A stretch of 64,000 nt of DNA from Populus alba (Eukaryota > Streptophyta > Magnoliopsida > Malpighiales > Salicaceae). The notes below the pieces were generated by a model. The model did not search any database and was not told the origin of the DNA. It saw only the letters and a list, made by a program, of their open reading frames with translations. Shown here in pieces: positions 23,299 through 35,670 of this stretch. Every line of letters starts with the position of its first letter. Position 1 is the first letter of the stretch. Where the stretch lies: positions 6,207,501-6,271,500 of the forward strand of contig NC_133289.1 of NCBI RefSeq assembly GCF_005239225.2. The letters are read 5' to 3'. A program made the position numbers and the translations under genes.

Positions 23299-26200
23299 AA
23301 TAACTTAGGCGCACTCCTTCCCATTTGATAAACCTTGTATATATGTAATGTACATCAATAAACAGTAAATGAACTTGAATCTCGTAATGACATGCATACG
23401 TACAGTAATTTTACAGTTAGAATGAGTTTGTGATAGTGCTTACATGTGTTCTGAACCACGCGGCGAATTGTTTATCTTCTAATTGAAAGATCTGGGATTC
23501 GGTCAGTTGTGAGTTATTGGAGAGCAAATATTGTCGATACTACCTGCAAGTGATAATGAATGTATGATATTACAATATATAATTAACAGTATATTACTAA
23601 CAAAGTTTAATTAGTATTACACATATATAAACTTATTGAATAAAAGGTCTCAGCTCATCACAATTAAATAGAACATAGTTATGTGCTTGTTTGAATTCTA
23701 TTTCCGACAAATATCTTCCTCTTATGGCATTTTTAGGTGTGGGTCGTCCAGTATTGGAGAATATTAACAAGTTCCCACTGGAAGGCACTTCACCGCCATC
23801 ATCATGCCGTGGAACGCGATTGATTCTTGTTCTCAGATGAGGTTTGAAATAGTATGAGATAAATATTGAGATCTCCTTAACAATATAGGCCTCATATATT
23901 GAAGCCTTAACATAAGCCTTGTTTTTAACCTTTTTCTTGAAATTAAACAAGTACCTGCATTGAATTACAATTCAAGTATTTTCAATTAAGAAAAACATAG
24001 AAAATACTTTTATATATGAATTACATTGCAACTGTAATATCTAACCGTTTGAATGGTTACATCCATCAATACTAGACTGGTCCTCTAGCTTTTGCCTCAA
24101 ATGGTAGATGTATAGGGAGATGCTCCATTGAGTCAAAAAATAATTGAGGGAATATCATCTCAAGTTTGTATAGTGTCTCGATGATATTCATTTGAAGCCT
24201 CTGATTATGCTCAACATTCAACTTGCTAGAGCATATATCTCTGAAGAAATGATTGATCCTTGTCAATGCATCCCATATTCCATTTGGCAACAAATCACGA
24301 AAAGCTAATGGGATGAGTGTTTGCATAAACACATGGCAGTTATGACTCTTCATTCCATATAATATGCAGTCATCTATATTAACCAACCTTGATATGTTCG
24401 ATGCATGTCCATCCGGAAAACGCAGACTCTTAAGCTATTTGTAGACTAGTAGTTGTGCGTTTTTCTCTAACATGAAGCTTGCATTTGGTTTTGCGACCTA
24501 TAACTCATCATAAACCAACTCCATATTTTTACGGTTACAATATAAAGCTATATCCAATCTAGCCTTGATGTTGTCCTTTGTTTTCCCCTTCACATCCATG
24601 ACGGTGTTTAAAATGTTCTCAAACACATTCTTTTCGATGTGCATGACGTCAAGGTTATGGCGGAGCAGATTGGTCTTCCAATAAGGAAGCCCCCAAAAGA
24701 TACTTCGTTTTACCTAATTATGGGTCAAACCAAAACCATGAAACTTTTGCTTACCTGATTGAAGGCCAAACACAATGTCACCGTACTCTGATACAACATC
24801 CTGCAATTCTTCACCAGAAAGACGCGGGGATGCAACATCTTTTTCAACTCTGCCAATAAATAAATCATTTATGTTCTTTCTATACCTGTGATTAAGTGGC
24901 AAGAAGCGACGGTGACAGTAAAAAAAAGAAGCCTTACCTCTGTTTGCTAGCGTGAATGCCTTGTTGTTTTCCATGCAATATGGACATACGAGTTTCCAAT
25001 GCGTGCTCCAACCAAAAAGCATTTCATACGCTAGAAAATCATTGATAGTCCACATCAAAGCCACCCTCATATATCCAAAGAGCTCCGGAGGACCACAACT
25101 GTACCAACTCATCAATCAACAATCGAAGACAAACATCTATATTCCACCCCGGGCTACTTGGAACGGGTATGACAGTAGATAAAAACATGAAATCCGGCCT
25201 CATACACATTCCCGATGGCAAGTTATAAACTATGAGTATGACCAGCCAACAAGAATAGGGAGCAGCAAATGACCCAAATGGGTTGAATCTGTCTGTACAC
25301 AACCCAAGACACACATTCCTTGATTCAACTGAAAAGTCAGGATGCACACTGTTAAAGCATTTCCATGCTTCGTCGTCAGAAGGATACACCATCACACCAT
25401 CAACCACATCATGTGCTTGGTGCCATGTCATGTGCTCAGCAGTCCTTGGTGATATGAATAACCTCTACAGTCTAGGTGTGATCAAGAAGTATCTAAGTTT
25501 TTTATATGCCACTAGAGTCTTTCCCATGCCAGTTCTGGGTTTGTAACGGGAATGCCCGCATGTCATGCACTCGATCATCTCAGTATTTTCAAGGTAGTAT
25601 AACATGCAGAAGTTAGGGCACATGTCAATTTTCTAGTATCCTAAACCGGGGGGTTTCATCATGGGCTTCGCAGCATAGAAGTTCTCTTTCAGCCTGTTCC
25701 CTTCAGGTGAAAGGCTTCTCGCCCATTCAATAATTTTTTCATACCCGGCCTCACTCAGCCCGTGATCTGACTTGATGGTGAACACTTGTGCCACAACCGA
25801 TAATTTAATGTGGTTTGTGCAGCCATCCCATAATGGTTCGTCAGAATCTTTCAACAAATCAAAAAACCTAGCTACATCTGCATTAGGTTCTTCTTCTACA
25901 ATTGAACATCAACTGACATTGCCTTGATTCATTCTCATTGCATCCATAACCATATTTTTGTAAGGATTAGTGTTGTCATTTGTCGCTTCATGCACGTTGC
26001 TAGTACTAGAAGTTGACCCAACCACCGTTTCTCCCATTCTCCTCTTACTAACAAATACTTCTCCATGTGCATACCAACACTGATAATTCTTCATAAACCC
26101 TTTGTATGGAAGATGCATCATTACAACATCTGGATGCAGATACTTTTTATTTTGACACTTCCTGCATTGACACCTAATACCGCTTCTAGTAAAATTTCTA

Positions 26201-26304
26201 GGAATAGATGTTGCGAAATTAATAAAACCCTAAACCCCGTTACAATAATCCATCCTTCGCAATCCTTGGGGAGAATCTTGATACATCCATGAACGATCAT
26301 CCAT
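23299..26304 (-). pseudogene. CACTA transposase Tnp2, N-terminal and catalytic parts, broken
   Basis: Read on the minus strand from the ATG at 26304 (MDDRSWMY). The first part is the transposase-associated domain with CQCRKCQNKKYLHPDVVMM. Next come SDEPLWDGCTNHIKLS, PPGLGY, CMTCGHSRYK, then the Tnp2 core: MVYPSDDEAWKCFN (25370), NVCLGLCTDRFNPFGSF (25310), WNIDVCLRLLIDELVQLW, LFGYMRVALMWTINDFLAYE and CPYCMENNKAF. The DUF4218 part follows (MKSHNCHVFMQTLIPLAFR near 24340; PRHDDGGEVPSSG near 23800). Several in-frame stops and frame shifts are visible (for example near 26220, 25910, 25635, 24720 and 24440), so it cannot make a full protein. Some breaks may be introns I cannot place. Confidence 0.88.
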
Positions 26305-27004
26305 GACTTATATATATCGAACCTCTACAAAATTATGATGACATCATGTATTAATTAACTAAGTTAGGTAAATAAACTTGCAAAAATATTACTTTACCAC
26401 GAGATTATCCAACAAACCAATCACAACTTCTCATAAATATTAAATATTCATTATGATCATTTATTTAACGTCTATACATACAAATTAGTATATATAAATT
26501 TATGAAAATTACCACACCGTAATACCATTGATAAAACTTAAAACGGACCCATTAAGCAAGCTAGTAATTATTTCAAAACAGCACATGTAATTCGATAATT
26601 CCATAAAGTTTTAACGATTTACAAACAAATACAATCTTACAAAATCTAAAACAAACCATAACATGTATAAAATTATACATTTATATACTACAAGTTTGTT
26701 TGAGAAATAACAATAAAACATGTACATCTACTAACAAAATACATATACTAAAAAAACAACAGAATTGACATTTAAATGTTAAAATTTAAAAAGATAGAAT
26801 TACTTATAAAAATTGATAAAATCCGTCAAAAAATCAAAACACGGATGTTGTGACCACAAAACTTCAAGAAATATAACTTGTTGTGTTGAGATGAGGGAGA
26901 TTTTTGTTTGGGTGTTGGCTCTTTGTAGATGGGAAGAGTTGAGATTAGGAAGAAGAAGGAGAAATAAGGGAGGAGAGGGTCGGCAGCAGCGAATTATATT
27001 AACT

Positions 27005-27300
27005 TTTTTCGACGGTTTCACCGACGGATATTTCTGTTGGTCTTTCTGTCGGGAAAATAGACATGTCACCATACGGATCAGCCATTTCAAATTCGTCGGT
27101 ATGTTTAACGGTGAACCGGTTACATCACTGCACAGGCCTGACTTTTTGAATCCGTCGATGATTCCGTCAGAAAAAACCTCCCCGCCAAAACTTCCACGTC
27201 AGCGACCCGCTTTTTTTTTTTTAATTCTGACCTTTCCGTCCGTAATTTCGACCTCAAATTACTGACAGAAATATTCTGTCGGTAAATTTATTGCTATTAA
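27005..27300. repeat. CACTA subterminal repeats (5' end of 11 kb element)
   Basis: Copies of ACCGACGG, CCGTCGG and variants spread over the last 300 bases before the terminal repeat, in both orientations. Counterpart of the array at 16280-16765. Confidence 0.8.
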
Positions 27301-27317
27301 GTGAATTTCTGGTAGTG

Positions 27318-28375
27318 TTCTTTCAAGGGTATCCGGTCATTTCATTGTGCAATTAAAATAAAAATATTTATTTTTCTTCGCTATATTTGAAAATGGAAAA
27401 TTAACAACATAAAAAGGCTTTAACATCCTTGAAAATCAATGTTACATTTTTTTAAGTGGAGAAGTAAAAAACACGTTTCACTGTTCCAATGAATGCTGTT
27501 TTTGAGTCTGCTAATTTCCCAAGTTGTGATAGGTTCTTTTGACTAGGTTATTTAGTTGGATTAAATATATAAAATATTACTTTTTCTTTTATAATAAGAA
27601 AATTCCTTCATATATAAGACCGAATCTACCGTGGCAAGCGAAAAGATTTTATGAAGTTAAAAATAAAATTTTTTAATTACGAGAGAGTAATTGTGGTTAT
27701 TTTTTAAAGTATTTTTTATATTAAAATACATTAAAATAATATATTTTTTAAAAAAATATATTGTTAATATCAGTACATCAAAACAATTTAAAATATAAAA
27801 AATAATTTATTTTTAAAAATTAATTTATTAAAAAACACGATCTCAAATAACTAATAGTTTATTCAATATTATTAGCACAAACTTGGATTGTCACGTTTGT
27901 ATGCAGCTATGTCTTTTTCTTCTTCTTTTTCTTTTTCTTTTTAATTTTTTCCAAACCTCATTAAAATACTAGTCAGCGTGTCCGCGCTTCACGTGATTCC
28001 CCTTGACATTTTTGCCATGTTTTTTTAATTTTGCAATGTAACGACAAACCAAAAACTAGTGCACCTAGACATATTCACTGTGCACTTAAACATGTATTAC
28101 TCTTTACCACAATAATATAATTAATATTTTACCATTACAACAAAAAATCAATGAATTTGCTGTAAAGGGTAAAATAGTTTTTTTCCCCTCTTATGGTCCA
28201 TTAATTTAGTTATCATTGATTGGAGATAATTTGATTTTTTATATATTTTAAATACACTGTCTAATAATTATATTACCCTAAAAGGTAATTTTAAAAAAAA
28301 AAAGTTAAATGAAGACAATTCGGTCTTCTATATTTTAAAAATATAGTGTAAGGACTATAACTTACATCTACAAAC
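27318..28375. repeat. Left arm of long inverted repeat (main part)
   Basis: Matches the reverse complement of 30465-32567. Good anchors are TTCAAGGGTATCCGGTCATT (27322) with its complement near 32535, AGGTTCTTTTGACTA (27531) with 32330, AACTAGTGCACCTAG (28054) with 30775, and AGGACTATAACTTA (28351) with 30475. The arm contains a copy of the short T/A-rich MITE-like sequence (27690-27850). Length with the outer tip is about 1.08 kb. Confidence 0.88.
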
Positions 28376-28782
28376 AGTGTACATAATAAAACATTGATTA
28401 TTTTTTATGTTTTTGTATTATTTTGATTTCAAGAATAAATTTAAAAAATAAAAAAAATATATTATTTTTTATATATTTAAAAAAAAAAGATTAAAAAACT
28501 ACGGATTCGACAACCAGAAACAACCCTACAAGAAAAACCTGCTGCCTTGCAGAACATGTAACCTGTCAAACCATGAATAATCAACTACGAAAACTGCAGC
28601 AGCAAGCAGCACATGCTAAGGCTATCAAAACTTTGACCGAAGATTGCTCAATGCGAGGAAGTTAGAGCCAGCAGCAGCCTAGGTTGAAACTTGAAAGTGT
28701 AGAAGAAACACAGATTGAAGCACTAAATGCACCCTCCCTGAGAATTAGCATGATACCGCCGGAGCTCACAGGGAAAAACAGC

Positions 28783-28836
28783 AGGCGGTCGGGATACATG
28801 CATGCGGACAGGCGGTCGGGATACATGCATGCGGAC
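28783..28836. repeat. Perfect 27-bp tandem duplication
   Basis: Two identical units, 28783-28809 and 28810-28836, starting AGGCGGTCGGGATACATG. The exact identity suggests a recent event. Confidence 0.95.
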
Positions 28837-29649
28837 AGTACTGTTCTTGACACGCATCTGTCATCTTGGAAATTTTCTGTCCTTGAAGAAAAATGTCAAT
28901 ACATATCTGTTTCGAACAAACAGTCACTGTAGTTATATTTTTACAGAGAAGTTCTTCATCAAAAAATAAGAAAATATACTAATATTATTATTATTATCTT
29001 TCACTAAAAAAGATCTAAAGAATAATTTATAATAATTTATAAATGTCAACAAATATCCTTGAGTTTTGCTCTGATAAGGGCTGCATGAGGACAATGCGAC
29101 CTCCTAGTCTTATTTTGTTTCATTTGTAAAAATTGGTTTACTGCAAATTCGTCTTTGTTTTTCTCACCAGTATTTTTGGCGTGTAGGAAAAAACTAAAAA
29201 AAAACAATAATTAAAAAAAAGAAAAAAAAATAAGTCAACCCGGATTAATTCACTAAACTTGCGACCATCCACATATAAGATTGGGATATAAAGAAAATCA
29301 GAAAAAAAAAATGAAGATTAATTCTCAATAAATTAAATATTGAAAAATAAAATTTAAAAAAAAAAACTAAAGTTAACCCATGTTATCTTCAAAACCTGCA
29401 ATCTTAGTTAGAGCCTCATACTAACCCTATAGAAGGCAAAATATGAAAAATAGCAAAACAAAATTCTAATTCAATAAAATTTTTAGGGATAAAATTGAAA
29501 AAAAATGCAATAAAAAAGAATCCAAAACAAAGAAAATAACAATTAACATAATAGAGATTAAATTTGACATAAAAATAATTTGAAAGCAAATGTTGAGTGG
29601 TGAAATTAAAAACAAAATTCATGTACGAAAATAAAAAAAACAATTAAAA

Positions 29650-30421
29650 ATAAGCACTATATTTTATATAAAATCAAATAAAAACAAATGATGAGAGGCG
29701 AAATTGAAGAAAAACATCAATAAAAAAAATTAAAAAATAACAATAAAAAAAATAAAGATCAAATTAGATTAAAAAAACAAAATGAAATGACATCTTATAT
29801 TTTGACAGAGAATAGAAAGAAAAGAGAAAAAAGTCTATTGGTACCTTCATGTACACAAGCCACATTACTAGAAAAATCATGATGGAATGCTTCCAACATT
29901 GCTCTGGAAGGCGGCGTTTAGATGTAGGACGTTGCCATACACAATTTTGTCAACTTGTTTATTACAAAATTAAAATTGAAAATACAAAAAAACTCTTAGA
30001 TGTAACTTTAAGACTTTTTGTTTTAAAAGGTAAAATAGTTCTTACATTATGCTTTTAAAATGTAAAAGGATAGGAAAATCATAGAAACAAATAAAAAAAA
30101 TAAGGACCATATTTTATATAAAAATTAAATAAAATCAAATTATAAGAGGTGAAATTATAGAAAAATTCAATAAAAAAAAGACAATAAATATTAATCAAAA
30201 GAATAAAAATCAAATTGAATAAAAAAATATTAAATGAAATAACACCTTATATTTTGACAGAGAAAAAAGAAAAAGGAGAATAAAAAATAGTCCACCGATA
30301 ACTTCATGTACAAGTGCCACTACCAGAAAAACCATGGTGGGACACTTTCATCACCAACCTGAAAGACGGTGTTCGGATATAGGATGACATTGCACACACC
30401 TTTATCAACTTGTTTATTACA
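29650..30421. repeat. Two diverged direct repeats of about 320 bases
   Basis: Units at about 29651-29968 and 30101-30421, offset 450. Shared blocks: CATATTTTATATAAAA, CTTATATTTTGACAGAGAA, ACTTCATGTACA, ACCAGAAAAACCATG and CAACTTGTTTATTACAA, in the same order and orientation. They lie in the interior of the inverted-repeat element, next to its right arm. Confidence 0.8.
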
Positions 30422-30464
30422 ACAACAAAAAAAAAAAACAATATAAAAATACAAAAAAGCATAT

Positions 30465-32567
30465 AGATATAAGTTATAGTCCTTACACTATGTTTTGAAA
30501 ATATAAAAGACTGAATTGTCCTTATTTAACTTTTTTCAAAAAAAATTACCTTTTAAGGTAATATAATTATTACGCTATGTATTTAAAATATAAAAAGATT
30601 AAATTATCTCCCATGAATTTCATGATAACTAAATTAATGGACTATAAGGGGAAAAAAAAACTATTTTACCCTTTACAGCAAATTCCTTGATTTTTTGTTG
30701 TAATGGTAAAATAGTAATTATATTATTGTGGTAAAGAGTAATACATGTTTAAGTGCACAGTGAATATGTCTAGGTGCACTAGTTTTTGGTTAGTCGTTAC
30801 ATTGCAAAATTAAAAACATGCACGGTCGACATTGATTGAAGAGCTCTTGATTCCATTAGACGAAACAAACAATCTCTCGTCAAATTTATTAAAAAGGATT
30901 AGATCTATAATTTCTTGTGATAATTTTCTTGACTACTGTTCATAATATAAATTATATATGAATATGGCATAATTTTTTCTAAGTCCGATACAACCCAATA
31001 CATTTTAGAAAAGGAAAATTTATCATTCCCGCACTATACTGGAAAATTTTATTTTAATATTTTTTAAAATAAAAAATATATTAAAAAATAACTATTTTTT
31101 TTTAACCATCATAAACATTCATGAATCAGAATCTTGTCATATGGAAGCATAATCAAAAGTAATAAGCAATGATGATAATTATGATAGATCAGTGAGGTAA
31201 ATGGAAGACTTTCTTTACATACAGGTAATTCAAGACAAGACAAAAAAAGAAAAGAGGGCTCTATCATACCTTCAACTAGAAGAATTTATTGTTAAAAAAT
31301 AAAATTATTAGAATGATATTTAAAAAATTATCTAATTATGTGATTGTTTTCATATAAGATTGTAGCTATTGATGGTACTATTAATAATTATATATGAAGA
31401 ATTTTTTTTTTAATTGAAACTTATTTTTAAAATCATGGCATGTTTGTATTTAGAAAACTTGATTCTGGCATACAAATATATTAAAAAAAAGAAATAAATA
31501 AATAAATAAAGGAAGGAAGTTTTGATTGAAGAAATGCATTTTTTTTTCTCTTTAATTAAAATTATTGGAAGTTTTTACAATAATTTATTTTAATTACCTT
31601 TAATTTTTATTTAAAAGACCATGTTGCCAATTAAAAAACTGTATTTAAAAAAAATATACAGGAATAAAAAAAAATTTGCTAAATTTTTTTTTCAGAATTA
31701 AATTTTTTTTTTTAGAATATCTATTTTAATTACTACATGATTAAATAAAAAAGTGTCTCATTATATCGCGTGGACACACTGACTAGTACCTGGCTAATCC
31801 TAAAGAAGATTAATTAGACTTACATCCGGAGTAGGACCCTATGGTTTCAATGATTTCTTCTTGGGTTTGAAAAATTGAATGCAAGAACATGGCAAAAATG
31901 TCAAGGGGAATCATGTGAAGCTAGAGTATTTAATGATGTTTGGAAAAAATTAAAAAAGAAAAGAAAAGAAAAGGACATATAGCTGCATACAAACGTGACA
32001 ATTCAGGTTTGTGTCAATAATTTAAGCATTTGAAAATTCTGAACAAATAAGTTTTTTAAAAAATTAATTTTTTTATAGGTTTTAGATCGTTTTGATGCGC
32101 TGATTTTAAAAATAATTTTTAAAAAATAAAAAAATAAATTATTTTAATATATTTCAATAAAAAAAAAACACTTTAAAAAATAACCGCAACCCAATAGGCA
32201 TAAAATTTTTAACTTCATGAAATCTTTTCGCTTGCCACGGTAGATTCGGCCTTATACGAAGGAATTTTCTTATTACTAAAATAAATAATATTTTTTATAT
32301 TTAATCCAACTAAATAACATAGTCAAAAGAACCTATCACAGCTTGGGAAATCAGCACACTCGAAAACAGCATTCATTGGAACAGTGAAACGTGTTTTTTA
32401 CTTCTCCACTTAAAAAAATGTAACACTAATTTTCAAGGACGGTAAAGTATTTTTACATTGTTAATTTTCCATTTTCAAACAGAGCGAAGAAAAATAAATA
32501 TTTTTTATTTTAATTGTATAATGAAATGACCAGATACCCTTGAAAGAAAAAAATTCAAACCTTGTGT
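30465..32567. repeat. Right arm of long inverted repeat, with internal insertion
   Basis: Reverse complement of the left arm, ending at 32567 with ACCTTGTGT. It is about 1 kb longer than the left arm because of extra DNA at about 30821-31885. The arm also holds the MITE-like sequence seen in the left arm (32050-32190), so that sequence was present before the arms separated or is part of the element. Confidence 0.85.
30815..31891. mobile_element. Insertion of about 1.07 kb in right arm, possible AACATG target duplication
   Basis: The left arm runs without a break where the right arm has 1,065 extra bases, bounded by AACATG on each side (30815-30820 and 31886-31891). The insert ends (CACGGTCG... 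and ...AATGCAAG) show no terminal inverted repeat. Inside, 30830-31010 resembles 49660-49830. The class is undetermined, and an alternative is a deletion from the left arm. Confidence 0.5.
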
Positions 32568-33684
32568 CAAAAAATATTCTTCCTACATCAAAAAATGTTG
32601 GAACGTGTGTTGCCTCCTACATCAAAAAATGTTCTTCTACCGTGTTATTGGAAACGCCGTAATGTTCTCTTCATATTGGCATGTTGCCTGTTACTGGTGG
32701 TGCTCTATTTTAGTGTCAATGGAACTTTTTTTTTTTTTTTCTCTCTCTTTTCCTCAAAAAATTAGAGCTTAGTCTTTTTTATTGTTAGTAATTCAACTTC
32801 AATCCTGATTTTTTTATTTTTTATTTTTGGTCTAAGCTCTTTTGTAGAAGTTTTATTTGTTTTCAATTTGATTCTCCAATCCTAATTTACTAAATATTAT
32901 ATTTTCCAATGTGATTTTTATTTTTTGAATTTCTAATTGTTTTCCTTGGCATTTTTAAAAAAGTTTTAATGGTTTTTAATTTCATCGTTCAATTCAAATT
33001 TATGGTATTATGTTTTTTAATTTAATTCTCATTGTTTTAATTTCTAATTATTTTATATTTTTTTATCAGGTTATTCTAGTCATATTATTTGAGCCGTGGA
33101 TTTGACGGGATATCTCGGGTTGACTCAACCTTTATTAGGGTGGTTTCAGGTTTTCATGATCGGTTTTTTATGTTCTTTGTTTTGCTCCATTTCAACACAT
33201 AGATATTATTTCTTATACAAAAATAATAGTTCAACCTTGCAGCGGAGCGCGGATACGAAGGCAAGTTAATATTATCACATCAATTACCAAAAAAATCATG
33301 AAAATCAATAAATATTTTGTAAATGCAAATCAAACTATTTTCTTGACTTTTGAGTTTTCAAAGAATTCATCCTTACCCTTTTAAATTAGATAATTGAATC
33401 TAAGTTTTATTAAAAAGACTTAAATCTTATGGTGAGTTGTCAATTCTCAATCTTATATTTTCATTATTTTTTTTTCTCTTCACTATTAGAAACGATATAG
33501 TATTTTAACACTCTACCTCACTTAGGTTTCCGGACTTTACTTGATTGCTAAGCCTTTTTAAGACATCAACTTATTATTTGTTATTCCTATGTTCAACCTA
33601 AAAATTATTTATTGACCAAATATGATCATTTATTGATGATGATGATGATTTTGATAACTAAGACTATATATACTGATAATATAA

Positions 33685-33686
<2 letters not shown>

Positions 33687-33720
<34 letters not shown>
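33687..33720. repeat. TA dinucleotide microsatellite
   Basis: About sixteen uninterrupted TA units. Confidence 0.9.
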
Positions 33721-33722
<2 letters not shown>

Positions 33723-34180
33723 AACTCATGAAAAATAAAATTAGTTTGTTGGGGCATGTGAAGCAAATTAACAAGAGTTAAGTGTTCTATTATTTTCTAA
33801 TCAAAATAATTAAAGGAGTCGAGCCGTGTTAAGGAAATAATTGAGGTTTTTATTTTTATTTTTTCCTAATAAATAAAAGGATGAAATTAAAAAATCCAGC
33901 AACTCAAAATAATTAAAAAAACTATTTTAATCATTTAATAAAAAACATGAAGAAGCATATATAATTTAGTTTATTACATTTACACATCTATTTAGTGGCA
34001 TGATTATAATATTATATATAAATTTTATGGGAGTATAATGTAAATCATAAAAATTATCAATATAATAATATTTTATTTTAAATATTTTACAAGTTTCTCA
34101 AACACGCTTAAAGTGATTTCATCATCAGTTTTCAATTGAGACTCGTGCTAGATCTATTTATATTAAATTTAATATTGAAA

Positions 34181-34286
34181 AATAAATCTTATTCGTATAA
34201 AATTTTAAATTTCATGACGAGTGATTATTTTTTAATAAATCTTATTCGTATAAAATTTTAAATTTCATGACGAGTGATTATTTTTT
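34181..34286. repeat. 53-bp tandem duplication
   Basis: Two nearly identical units (34181-34233 and 34234-34286) beginning AATAAATCTTATTCGTATAA and including CATGACGAGTGATTA. Confidence 0.92.
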
Positions 34287-35299
34287 AATTTTATTTTTAT
34301 TTTTATTCACAGTAATGCATTAATTATAACGTGAAAAAGTGGTATTCCAGAACTATAAGAACAATTCAAATAGATGGTTAGCTTGAAAATGAAAGTCCAT
34401 CAAAATTTCGGTGTGTCCTCTATCAAGGGTCTCATCATCCACAGCCATAGCCCGACATTCGAATCGGATGTTTAACGTCTTTATCTCAGAAAGAATAAAC
34501 TCTCACATTCTTTTAAAAAAAAAAAAAATCTAAACTATTTATACTTCAAATTTATTTTTCTAGAAGTTTTTAATTCAAATTCTATAAATTTTATAAGTAC
34601 TAAAAATTTATATACTCGTTAATTTCAGGGCCTTTAAAATTAATAAAGATACATATAAATTAACCAAAAAATCACATTAATTTTTTAAAAAAATATAAAA
34701 TAAAAACAAAATACCACATAAGAGCTCGTATTAGGTTCGGTTCTCCTATACATGTTAGGAACAGAACACCATCAATCATGTATTAATATTGTTGATGTTG
34801 AATTCAATAGTCAATAAGTAATTTATTATCATTAACTATATTATTAAAATCATATACATTCATTTTCAATTTAATTATTAAAATTTAATAAACATTACCA
34901 AACGTTAGAAGATCTGTATCCTTCGAGGTGAACAAAGGGACCCCTCTCTTGACTCTAACGCTGTTAGCCTCACGTTTTCTACTCGAAATAGAATGGACCC
35001 GTGACGGCACCGAAATGGACACATACTGCCCTGCAAGACGTGTTGTGTCCTTTCAGATAAATGTCAACAATCTCTGTTTTGAAAAACTTCAAGAATACCG
35101 TTTCAGAGGACGCATGCTATGCAATTTTTTATCAATTTTTTGAATAATTTGAATACATTGAATTCCCAATGTCAGAAATTTAACTGATATTACCAAAAAA
35201 AACTAGGTTGGGCTTACGCTCTAGCCGGTCTAAATTTCTCAACTTGACCAAGCTACTTTTGATCAATTTGCAAGAGCCTATAACTATTAATAAATAGTA

Positions 35300-35670
35300 A
35301 TCTTTCATGCTCATTCATAATAATATTATTTTAGATTTATCCCTAACTAGTACTATTTTAGACTTATATATGAAATTCATCTTTGAATATTATTGTTTTG
35401 GGATCATCATCCTTGAATAGTATCATTTTAGATTCTTTTATGAATATTACTATTTCAATCTCATCATCATGAATAGTATTATTCAGGCTCTTTTATGAAT
35501 AATACTATTTCAAGCTTATATGTTAAGCTTATTTATTTCAGCCTCATCCATCAATAATATTGTTTTAGCCTTATTTAAGAATAGTTTTATATTGAGGTTC
35601 ATCTATTTACTATTTTACCAAATAATATTATTTCAAGTTCATCCGCGAAACTCATCCATAAATAATACTA
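35300..35670. repeat. Degenerate tandem array built on AATAGTATTATTTCA
   Basis: A short motif of the form AATA(G/A)TA(T/C)(T/C)ATTT(T/C)A recurs roughly every 35-45 bases (for example near 35356, 35417, 35447, 35475, 35501, 35553 and 35658) with TTCATC or TTTATGA spacers. Old, diverged repeat without coding capacity. Confidence 0.6.

Larger units (their letters stand above)
16259..27320 (-). mobile_element. 11 kb CACTA (En/Spm) element with TTC target-site duplication
   Basis: The element proper is 16262-27317 (11,056 bases), flanked by TTC at 16259-16261 and 27318-27320. The left end is CACTACAAGATTTCAC; the right end reversed is CACTACCAGAAATTCAC. Both genes read on the minus strand, so the biological 5' end is at 27317: first Tnp2 (26304 to 19795, split by a solo LTR), then a TNPA-like gene (about 18440 to 16987). 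Subterminal arrays of the ACCGACGG motif lie at both ends. It is autonomous in layout but both genes carry stops, so it is now dead or dependent on another copy. Removing it and the LTR rejoins the left arm of a long inverted repeat. Confidence 0.93.
28376..30464. other. Interior of long inverted-repeat element
   Basis: About 2.1 kb between the arms. At 28500-28870 the composition is more balanced than around it, but no protein domain could be recognised on either strand; it may be a captured fragment. From 29200 on it is A-rich repeat DNA, starting with the GTCAACCCGG-type dispersed repeat (29235) and ending in two diverged direct copies. Confidence 0.6.

Noticed and set aside
16262..27317. 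Treating 14296-27317 as a single CACTA element
   Set aside because: The flanking bases (TAA left, TTC right) do not match, while 14296-15700 (TAA/TAA) and 16262-27317 (TTC/TTC) each have matching duplications.
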